DNA of 5,364 nt from an uncultured Eggerthellaceae bacterium (lineage in GTDB: Bacteria; Actinomycetota; Coriobacteriia; Coriobacteriales; Eggerthellaceae), in assembly GCA_934630905.1 (NCBI GenBank), contig CAKTXN010000117.1:1-5364 (forward strand), written 5' to 3'. The translations under genes were made by a program, and so were the position numbers. Below are positions 1 through 5,364 of the stretch, piece by piece; position 1 is the stretch's first letter, and each line of letters begins with the position of its first letter. The notes under the pieces were generated by a model. It was not told where the DNA came from and did no database searches. It saw only the letters and a list, made by a program, of their open reading frames with translations.

Positions 1-887
1 ATGAGCTTTGCGTGGGGCGCAAACGCGCTCATAGCGCCCGTCACGCGATCCGACAAGCGCGTGCCCACCGCCAAAAGCACGTCCGCACTCATCAACGCCG
101 TGTTCGAACGCGCCGAACCATGCATGCCAACAGCGCCCAAGTTCAGCGGGTCGGCTGCAGGAAACGCACCCTTTCCCATAAGTGTGAGCGCAACAGGCGC
201 CTGCAAAAAGTGCGCGATTTCTTGCAATTGATCCTGCGCACCCGAAGAAATCACGCCGCCACCTGCAAGGATAACGGGACGTTGCGCTTCTTGCAGCAAC
301 GCGGCCGCCGCCTTCGCTTGCTTCGCGTTGCACTTATATGTTGGCTTGTACGACGGGATATTCACTTTCGCAGGATAGGCAAACGTGAGTTCTTGACCCG
401 CAATGTCCGAAGGAACATCGACAACCACCGGGCCAGGTCTACCCGTGATAGCTATGTGAAACGCTTCGCGAATGATGCGCGGCAAATCCGCTGCTTTTTG
501 CGCCAGGAAGCTATGCTTTACCACGGGCATGGTAATACTCATTGTGTCAGATTCCTGGAACGCATCGGTGCCGATAACGCTCGTAGGCACCTGACCGGTA
601 ATAACGACAAGCGGAATGCTGTCCAGGTATGCATTTGCGATTCCCGTAACAGTGTTAGTCGCACCAGGGCCGCTCGTGACCAGAACAACACCAACGTTTC
701 CCGTGGCGCGCGCGAAACCATCGGCTTCGTGGACGGCAGCTTGCTCGTGACGCGCAAGCACGTGCGTGATTTGCTGCGAGTCGTACAGAGCATCGTACAT
801 GGCAATGGCTTGAGCGCCCGGATATCCGAACACATGCGTAACGCCTTCGCACTCCAGCGCAGCGATAACCGCCTGGGCGCCCGTCAT
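1..887 (-). CDS. ilvB: Acetolactate synthase large subunit, C-terminus cut off by left window edge
   Basis: This is a thiamine-diphosphate enzyme that condenses two pyruvates to acetolactate, or pyruvate with 2-oxobutyrate, the first common step of valine, leucine and isoleucine synthesis in the cytoplasm. About 295 residues are visible of a family that usually has about 550-600. Seen, numbering from the chosen start: the GYPG region at 21-24, catalytic Glu48 in RHEQAAVHEADGFAR, TSGPGATNTVTGIANAYLDS at 71-90, GQVPTSVIGTDAFQESD at 98-114, GRPGPVVVDVPSDI at 149-162, the start of the central FAD/nucleotide domain (PVILAGGGV), and RLSDR at 277-281, close to the RFDDR/RFSDR motif of biosynthetic enzymes. 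The TPP-binding C-terminal domain lies beyond the edge. I chose the ATG at 887 because AAGGTG sits 5 nt upstream and MTGAQAV is the usual family beginning. An in-frame ATG at 968, followed upstream by an in-frame TAG, would add 27 residues without family resemblance and has a weaker ribosome site. The family call is firm; the start is less so. Confidence 0.92.
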   Translation of the reverse strand, partial: MTGAQAVIAALECEGVTHVFGYPGAQAIAMYDALYDSQQITHVLARHEQAAVHEADGFARATGNVGVVLVTSGPGATNTVTGIANAYLDSIPLVVITGQVPTSVIGTDAFQESDTMSITMPVVKHSFLAQKAADLPRIIREAFHIAITGRPGPVVVDVPSDIAGQELTFAYPAKVNIPSYKPTYKCNAKQAKAAAALLQEAQRPVILAGGGVISSGAQDQLQEIAHFLQAPVALTLMGKGAFPAADPLNLGAVGMHGSARSNTALMSADVLLAVGTRLSDRVTGAMSAFAPHAKL

Positions 888-892
888 GTGCG

Positions 893-898
893 CACCTT
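893..898 (-). promoter_or_regulatory. Ribosome binding site favouring the internal ilvB start
   Basis: On the minus strand AAGGTG lies 5 nt before the ATG at 887. The competing in-frame ATG at 968 has only an AGG about 10 nt upstream. This site, together with the family N-terminus MTGAQAV, is why the shorter start was chosen. Confidence 0.45.
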
Positions 899-1061
899 CA
901 TAGGCGGAATGGCACCCCGCCCCTTTTGCGGCACCCACGCTCAACGCGTTGCGTGTTTCATTCTCCATCGCTTGATCGCCTGCCTATCCTTTTATGCTGC
1001 AACTCGCGCTTCCCGTTGGCGCAAAAGCGCACCGTGAAAAGCAAAACCGCTGATAAAACTC

Positions 1062-1685
1062 TTATTGATACTCTTTGCCCGCAACTGCGGCAACCGTGCG
1101 AAACATCGTAGCGATATCTCCCCAAAAGCTGAAATTACGAATGCTCTCCAAGTTGTACTTCATTTTCTCAGGCAGCACTTCATTCATATACACGTCGTCA
1201 ACATCGGCCGCCGCATCTAAAAGCTGCGCCTCATCCTTGTAACGAATCGACGCTTCAGAAGTAATACCCGCAGGAAGAAGCAACGTTGCCTTCATCTCGT
1301 CGGTGTATTTCTCAACGTACTTCACAGCTTCCGGACGTGTGCCCACAAAGCTCATATTGCCCGATAACACGTCAAAGACCTGGGGAAATTCATCAAGACG
1401 ATGGTCGCGCAGCTTCGCTCCCACTTTCGTGATGCGCGCGTCGCCGCCCACGGTAACCGCCGTGCCAATCTTATCGGCGTTCGCCACCATGGTACGGAAC
1501 TTGTGGATGCGAAAATGCTTCCCGTTCGTAGTCACGCGTTCTTGCCGGTAGAAAACGGGGCCTTCGGAATCAAACTTGATCATAATAGCGATAATAAGCA
1601 TCGGAATGCACAGAATCAGGAACACCACAAGTCCCACCACAATATCGAACAGGCGTTTTGCGAAAATATCCCCGCGCCGCGTCAT
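1062..1685 (-). CDS. Polyprenyl-phosphate sugar-phosphate transferase (monotopic phosphoglycosyl transferase, PglC/WbaP catalytic domain)
   Basis: Enzymes of this family move a sugar-1-phosphate from a UDP-sugar to undecaprenyl phosphate at the inner face of the membrane, starting synthesis of capsule, exopolysaccharide or glycan chains. The product is 207 residues, the size of minimal PglC-type enzymes, so it is a bare catalytic domain without the extra membrane segments of WbaP. Seen: KRLFD at 10-14, one hydrophobic segment at about 15-37 with a central Pro28 expected to form the re-entrant helix, EGPVFYRQERV at 41-51, HKFRTM at 61-66, the Asp98-Glu99 catalytic dyad in RLDEFPQVFDVLSGNMSFVG, and GTRPE at 115-119. 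The start ATG overlaps the PurF-like stop as ATGA, with GGAG 3 nt upstream, so translation is probably coupled. A GTG at 1706 would add seven residues but has no well-spaced ribosome site. The sugar substrate cannot be read from the sequence, and no other glycan gene is in the window. Confidence 0.9.
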   Translation of the reverse strand: MTRRGDIFAKRLFDIVVGLVVFLILCIPMLIIAIMIKFDSEGPVFYRQERVTTNGKHFRIHKFRTMVANADKIGTAVTVGGDARITKVGAKLRDHRLDEFPQVFDVLSGNMSFVGTRPEAVKYVEKYTDEMKATLLLPAGITSEASIRYKDEAQLLDAAADVDDVYMNEVLPEKMKYNLESIRNFSFWGDIATMFRTVAAVAGKEYQ

Positions 1686-3100
1686 GAGCTCCAGCAGTAC
1701 GTGCACACCTTCTCGGGCGGCAGGCCAATGGCCTCAAGCAGGCCTTCGAGCGACTGATAACGCAGCGAATCGAACTTCATCTCTTCGCAGATGGACTTCA
1801 GAAGGCACTTACCGCGCTCGGTGGACGCGTCGGAGTACTCGTCCAAGTGCTTCTGGCCCTCGTCGCCTTCGAGCTCTTGCACTTTGCGGCGCGCGATAAG
1901 GTCCATGTCGGACTTATTCGTGGAGAAGCTCAAATATTTGCAGCCGTACATAATGGGTGGGCACGCAGAGCGCATGTGCACTTCCTTCGCACCGTTCTCG
2001 TACAGGAACTCCACGGTCTCGCGCAGCTGGGTACCACGCACAATGGAGTCATCCACGAACAGAAGTTTTTTATCCTTGATCAGGTCATGCACAGGAACTT
2101 GCTTCATGTGGGCAACCTTGTTGCGCAGCGCTTGATTTCCCGGCATGAAGGAACGAGGCCACGTGGGCGTGTATTTCACGAACGGACGCGCAAACGGCAT
2201 GCCCGAATCCTGCGCATAGCCAATAGCATGCGGCAGGCCCGAGTCGGGAATACCGGCAACGTAATCGACTTCGGGGCGCACGCCAGCGGCTTCTTCGTCG
2301 CGCGACATAATGGCGCCGTTGCGATAGCGCATGACTTCGACGTTCACGCCTTCATACGTAGAGTTCGGATACCCGTAGTAGCTCCACAAAAACGCGCAAA
2401 TCTTCATGTCAGTGCCGGGTTCTTTGAGCGTTTCGTAGCCATCGGCAGTCACTTTGACCACTTCGCCTGGACCAAGCTCATATTCGTCCTGGTAACCAAG
2501 CTTCTGATACGCGAAGGACTCGAAGGAAATCGCATAGCCATCGGGGTCTTTGCCCAAAAGAATGGGAAGGCGGCCCATGATGTCGCGTGCGCACAGAATG
2601 GAACCGTCTTCTTGCATAATCATGAGCGTGACGGTGCCCTCAACAGCGTTTTGCGCATTGATGATGCCCTCGAGCATGGTGTCTTTCTGGTTGATGAGCG
2701 CGGCAATAAGCTCCACGTCGTTCACGCCGCCATCGCTCATGGCGGTGAACTGATGATGCTTGTCATCAAGGTACGCATCGGTCAAAGCGCGTTTGTTGTT
2801 GATGATGCCCGTGAACGCCAGCGCAAAAAGCCCCAGGTGGGAGCGAACAATAAGCGGCTGCGGGTCTTTATCGGAAATGCAACCGATGCAAGCCGGGCCC
2901 GCAAAGTTACCCAGGTCGTTTTCGAACTTCGTACGGAACGGCGTGTTTGCAATGGAGTGGATCTCGCGCTCAAAACCGCCATCCGCACGGCAGCTGCACA
3001 TGCCAGCCCGCTTCGTTCCCAAATGAGAGTGGTAGTCTACGCCGAAAAACACATCCAAACTTACATCGCGATGCGATGTTGCCCCAAAAAAGCCACCCAT
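1682..3100 (-). CDS. PurF-like amidophosphoribosyltransferase homologue lacking the catalytic N-terminal cysteine
   Basis: PurF makes 5-phosphoribosylamine from PRPP, using ammonia released from glutamine by an N-terminal domain whose first mature residue is Cys. This 472-residue protein has the PurF layout: glutaminase-like domain at about 1-230 and phosphoribosyltransferase domain at about 250-440. The PRPP motif is intact (LLFVDDSIVRGTQLRE, 346-361), and Cys235, Cys387 and the terminal CTYC (466-469) sit where PurF [4Fe-4S] ligands are expected. The beginning is MGGFFGATSHRD with no Cys. The usual active-site HVRYAT Arg is replaced around CISDKD (74-79), and the AHNGN stretch reads AFTGI (95-99), so the glutamine site looks dead. 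From memory, a similar MGGFFG-type PurF paralogue exists in Bacteroides. It may use free ammonia, take ammonia from a partner, or make a different phosphoribosyl product. I withhold purF because activity is doubtful. The start has GAGAGGA 6 nt upstream. The stop overlaps the downstream sugar transferase start. Confidence 0.88.
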   Translation of the reverse strand: MGGFFGATSHRDVSLDVFFGVDYHSHLGTKRAGMCSCRADGGFEREIHSIANTPFRTKFENDLGNFAGPACIGCISDKDPQPLIVRSHLGLFALAFTGIINNKRALTDAYLDDKHHQFTAMSDGGVNDVELIAALINQKDTMLEGIINAQNAVEGTVTLMIMQEDGSILCARDIMGRLPILLGKDPDGYAISFESFAYQKLGYQDEYELGPGEVVKVTADGYETLKEPGTDMKICAFLWSYYGYPNSTYEGVNVEVMRYRNGAIMSRDEEAAGVRPEVDYVAGIPDSGLPHAIGYAQDSGMPFARPFVKYTPTWPRSFMPGNQALRNKVAHMKQVPVHDLIKDKKLLFVDDSIVRGTQLRETVEFLYENGAKEVHMRSACPPIMYGCKYLSFSTNKSDMDLIARRKVQELEGDEGQKHLDEYSDASTERGKCLLKSICEEMKFDSLRYQSLEGLLEAIGLPPEKVCTYCWSS

Positions 3101-3282
3101 GAAGCTTCCTCTCTGATTCCAAAAGATATCTCAACAGCACAGCATAGCCGATTTCTGTCGTAACATAACCGATATATACTGACACACCGTTTTTTATTCG
3201 GCAGCGGCGCACGAAAGAAACCATGGAAAAATGAAAACTGCAGGCTGTGGGCGGCGCAGAGGGCAGGGGCGTTTCGCGCACA
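3101..3282. other. Gene-free leader upstream of the PurF-like gene
   Basis: Apart from the ribosome site, this stretch of about 180 bp has no credible open frame with a ribosome site, no RNA gene and no clear operator. It is more AT-rich than the flanking genes on the side near the start. TATGTT and TATGCT on the minus strand (around 3140-3165) resemble -10 boxes, but neither has a well-spaced TTGACA-like partner, so I do not call a promoter, although one probably lies here because the repeat cluster separates this gene from the methyltransferase. Confidence 0.4.
3107..3113 (-). promoter_or_regulatory. Ribosome binding site of the PurF-like gene
   Basis: GAGAGGA on the minus strand lies 6 nt before the ATG at 3100. 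It is a strong, well-spaced site and fixes the start directly at MGGFFG. This rules out a longer protein with a cleaved propeptide that would expose a cysteine. Confidence 0.75.
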
Positions 3283-3297
3283 AAAAAATCCCTGTCG

Positions 3298-3347
3298 CTT
3301 TTTAACATAGCCGCATCTGATACACACCAGATGCATATGTTAAAAAG
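3298..3347 (-). terminator. Long two-part hairpin, possible terminator of the methyltransferase gene
   Basis: CTTTTTAACATA (3298-3309) pairs perfectly with TATGTTAAAAAG (3336-3347), and inside it GCATCTG (3313-3319) pairs with CAGATGC (3328-3334) around an 8-nt loop; a small GCC/A internal bulge separates the two stems. In the minus-strand transcript a run of seven U follows, but about 9 nt after the stem, which is further than in a classical intrinsic terminator. The hairpin is plain in the sequence; the terminator role is inferred from its place just after the stop codon. Confidence 0.45.
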
Positions 3348-3367
3348 TCCCCGTCACTTTTTAACAT
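3337..3367. repeat. Perfect 12-bp inverted repeat with 7-nt loop
   Basis: ATGTTAAAAAGT (3337-3348) and ACTTTTTAACAT (3356-3367) are perfect reverse complements around the loop CCCCGTC. Read from the minus strand, the hairpin begins inside the methyltransferase's last codons and its stop codon TGA straddles arm and loop. Its A-tract/U-tract arms could give a weak terminator, but the stem is AU-rich and no separate U-run follows directly. Confidence 0.8.
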
Positions 3368-5364
3368 GTTCTGTAATTTGAACGTAAAGTTTGAACAGGT
3401 GCGCCACAATTCTTTCCTCGTCGCCGTTGAAGTCCACACCGTAGGCGGCCTCCACCGCCGCATCAAGCGCCTTGTGGGCGGCCAGCAAATCGTATGGCAT
3501 CTTGTCGGGGTCGTACAGATTGGCCAGCGTTGCGCCTGGATGCGCATCGCGCGCATCAAGCACGCCCTGCGCGCAGGTCTCGATGCGACTGCGAGCCTCG
3601 GGCGAGACTAACTGCTCAACGGGCGCAGACAGGTTACCCTGACTTGCACCCGGCCAGGGAAACGTGTTGTACACCACGCCACCCGAATAGCGATAATCAC
3701 TCTTTAAACGACCGCACACCGTACGCATCCATGCATTGTGCATCTGCGAATGCAGCACGCCAAAGTGGTACAGGGTGGCGTCGGGGATAAGAAACACCAG
3801 GTCGCTGCAGAGCGTAGGCGGCTCAACGAAGCCAAGCGGGATGTAGCGTCTGCGCTCCGAGGAAACCTTCGGTACTAGGACGGATGGGCCTTTTGCGATT
3901 ATCTCCGTGCCAAAATGTTCTGGAGAGTCTGCTGCCTTTCTGGTTTGAGCCCGCTTCGAAGCCAAGCGATATTCGCGAACAGCCGCAATGCGCTCACGGC
4001 ATTTCGACAAAGAATCAAGCTGCGCAGGAGTTGCCTCGCCCAACCAAAGCGCAAATCGCTTTTTCCCTTTGATGAACTCCTCGGAGCCAAGCCAAGGATG
4101 AACGAATTTGGCGGCGCCAGGCTCTTCTTTCAGAAACGCTTCGAGTTCATCGGGCTTGAAGAGATAGTTTCCGTCATCGATAGGCTGCGACCCTATGCCG
4201 ATTTTCGGCACGTTGCACAGCGATTTGCTGAGGTTTTGCACAAACGCATCGGGAGCACCAGATAGGTAGGCATTAATGTTGTTCGGACGCAGTTCCATGG
4301 CAGGCGCATCGGGTCCCACATGGTGAAACAGCCGCTTACGCCCACCCAATTTCGAGAACCCCACGATGATTACGAACACATGCGCCTGGCCATTCGCCTC
4401 GTTAACCCATCGGAATGTATCATGCGCAAAGTCGATGCGAATACCCAAATCCCACAAAGGTCTCCAAACATTGGCTACCTGCTCGCCCTGACAAATGCTG
4501 TTAGTGGAAACGAAGGCGCAACGCATCGGGCAATCACCCATATACTCCGCAGCTTTCATATACCAGCCCGCAACGTAGTCCACGTTGCCGCTGTTCTTCG
4601 CGCCGCCGAACACGTCCATGAGCTCGGCCTTCTGCTCCTTGGTTTGATTGCGCGCACCCAGAAACGGCGGGTTACCGCAAAGGTAAGTGCACTTTTCCGC
4701 AGGCAGCACGTCATTCCAGTCCATACGAAGAGCGTTGCCCTCGTGGATGTTGCCGTTGCTCTTCAGCGGCAGGAAGTCGAAAGGTTGTGACAGAATCTCT
4801 TGTGTAGCTTCCATCATCTGCTCCTCGGCAATCCACAGCGCTGTTTTAGCGACGCTCACCGCAAAGTCGTTTATCTCTATGCCGTAGAACTGGCCGATGG
4901 ACACCTGGATGGGACTCGACTCCTTATCGAAGCCCATGCCCATCTGGTCGCCCTGCAAGTTTTCCAGAACACGGTTCTCAAGCTTGCGCAGGGAAAGGTA
5001 GCTCTCGGTAAGGAAATTGCCGCTGCCGCATGCCGGGTCGAATATGTTGATGCCAGCCAGCTTCCGTTGGAACGTCCGCAGCTTCACCTTGCGATTTCGT
5101 TCGACCTTCTCACCCTCTATCGCAGCAAGCTCCGCCTTCAAGTCGTCCAAGAACAGCGGGTCTATGACCTTATGGATGTTCTCTATGGAGGTGTAATGCA
5201 TGCCGCCCGAGCGCCGGGTCTCAGGGTTTAAGGTGCTCTCAAAAGCCGCGCCGAAAATGGTGGGGCTGATACCCGACCAGTCAAAACTCTGCGACGCCTC
5301 CAGCAGCAGATCAAGTCGAATTTGATCGGTAAACTGCGGGATCACAATGTCGTCGCTGCTGAAC
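3354..5364 (-). CDS. MmeI-like (type IIL) DNA methyltransferase / restriction-modification protein, N-terminus beyond right window edge
   Basis: This is an SAM-dependent N6-adenine-type DNA methyltransferase of the MmeI family, in which one polypeptide usually carries an N-terminal nuclease, a methyltransferase and a target-recognition domain. The frame is open to the edge, with about 669 residues visible of a usual 900-1000. A GTG at 5345 is not a believable start because family-like sequence runs through it (LLLEASQSFDWSGISPTIFG follows, as in the helical region before the methylase core). Seen, counting from the edge: GGMHYTS at 53-59, motif I FDPACGSGNFL at 108-118, YGIEIN at 160-165, catalytic motif IV NPPF at 231-234, the recognition region at about 375-570 with VHPWLGSEEF and RLKSDYRYSGGVVYNTFPWP, and the C-terminal YDPDKMPYDLLAAHKALD with HLFKLY near the end. 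Whether the nuclease is present cannot be seen. The final VKK and stop come from the palindromic repeat, but the family's natural end is just before it, so the protein is not obviously truncated. Confidence 0.9.
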   Translation of the reverse strand, partial: FSSDDIVIPQFTDQIRLDLLLEASQSFDWSGISPTIFGAAFESTLNPETRRSGGMHYTSIENIHKVIDPLFLDDLKAELAAIEGEKVERNRKVKLRTFQRKLAGINIFDPACGSGNFLTESYLSLRKLENRVLENLQGDQMGMGFDKESSPIQVSIGQFYGIEINDFAVSVAKTALWIAEEQMMEATQEILSQPFDFLPLKSNGNIHEGNALRMDWNDVLPAEKCTYLCGNPPFLGARNQTKEQKAELMDVFGGAKNSGNVDYVAGWYMKAAEYMGDCPMRCAFVSTNSICQGEQVANVWRPLWDLGIRIDFAHDTFRWVNEANGQAHVFVIIVGFSKLGGRKRLFHHVGPDAPAMELRPNNINAYLSGAPDAFVQNLSKSLCNVPKIGIGSQPIDDGNYLFKPDELEAFLKEEPGAAKFVHPWLGSEEFIKGKKRFALWLGEATPAQLDSLSKCRERIAAVREYRLASKRAQTRKAADSPEHFGTEIIAKGPSVLVPKVSSERRRYIPLGFVEPPTLCSDLVFLIPDATLYHFGVLHSQMHNAWMRTVCGRLKSDYRYSGGVVYNTFPWPGASQGNLSAPVEQLVSPEARSRIETCAQGVLDARDAHPGATLANLYDPDKMPYDLLAAHKALDAAVEAAYGVDFNGDEERIVAHLFKLYVQITEHVKK

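Larger units (their letters stand above)
3283..3367. repeat. Palindromic repeat cluster between methyltransferase and PurF-like genes
   Basis: A 26-bp unit occurs twice in direct orientation at 3283-3308 and 3342-3367 with three mismatches (59 bp apart); both copies have the form of an A-run, TCCC(C/T)GTC(A/G), then CTTTTTAACAT. An inverted copy of the CTTTTTAACAT arm lies between them at 3336-3347. This resembles REP/BIME-type intergenic palindromes, of the kind often spread by REP-associated tyrosine transposases, but no such transposase is in the window. The right copy overlaps the last codons of the methyltransferase. Confidence 0.75.

Noticed and set aside
1019..1030. GCGC-AAAA-GCGC mini-hairpin between the sugar transferase and ilvB
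   Set aside because: The stem is only 4 bp and no U-run follows on either strand, so it is not a credible terminator; ilvB may be read through from the upstream genes.
12..1037. Plus-strand open frame of 341 codons at the left end
   Set aside because: It is antisense to ilvB, whose conserved motifs are unmistakable on the other strand; its Arg-rich composition is typical of a shadow frame.
1686..1706. GTG start at 1706 for the sugar transferase
   Set aside because: It would overlap the PurF-like gene by 25 bp with no well-spaced ribosome site, while the ATG at 1685 gives a classic ATGA junction and a family-like N-terminus.
1847..3163. Long plus-strand open frame of 438 codons
   Set aside because: It lies antisense to the PurF-like gene, has no recognisable domain, and is rich in His, Arg and Val as expected of a reversed GC-rich coding sequence.
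3130..3200. Sigma70-type promoter for the PurF-like gene
   Set aside because: TATGTT and TATGCT could be -10 boxes but no good -35 box lies 16-18 nt upstream of either, so it cannot be supported by reading alone.
3302..3559. Minus-strand short frame whose end reads MLKSDGDFL and leads to another MLKSDRDF just downstream
   Set aside because: The duplicated peptide is only the translation of the 26-bp direct repeat; the frame overlaps the methyltransferase end and has no ribosome site.

Overview
The window holds four genes, all on the minus strand, so the transcription order is right to left: a type IIL (MmeI-like) DNA methyltransferase with its start off the right edge, a PurF-like amidophosphoribosyltransferase homologue, a small membrane sugar-phosphate transferase, and an acetolactate synthase large subunit (ilvB) with its end off the left edge. 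The DNA is moderately GC-rich and densely coding. From memory of similar proteins, the PurF-like, sugar transferase and IlvB sequences look most like those of anaerobic gut Actinobacteria (Coriobacteriia/Eggerthellaceae). That assignment is an inference.

Region by region: 5364-3354 encodes the methyltransferase C-terminal two thirds, with the SAM site, the NPPF catalytic motif, the target-recognition region and the family's usual C-terminal tail. Its last codons and stop lie in a palindromic repeat cluster (3283-3367). That cluster holds a 26-bp unit repeated directly, and its middle arm can pair with the arm on either side. About 180 bp of sequence with no recognisable gene separates the cluster from the next start. 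From 3100 to 1682 is the PurF-like gene. From 1685 to 1062 is the sugar transferase, joined to it by an ATGA stop/start overlap. After a 174-bp gap (93 bp if an upstream start is used), ilvB runs to the left edge.

The most notable point is the PurF-like protein. It keeps the PRPP-binding motif and four cysteines placed like the Fe-S ligands of PurF, but it starts MGGFFG instead of with the catalytic cysteine. Other glutamine-site residues are also replaced. It therefore cannot be a conventional glutamine-dependent amidotransferase, and it is translationally coupled to a phosphoglycosyl transferase rather than to another purine gene. The second notable point is the repeat cluster, which may act as a terminator or be a mobile palindromic element. 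The methyltransferase and ilvB look like ordinary members of their families. I found no RNA gene, CRISPR array, complete insertion sequence or convincing promoter.
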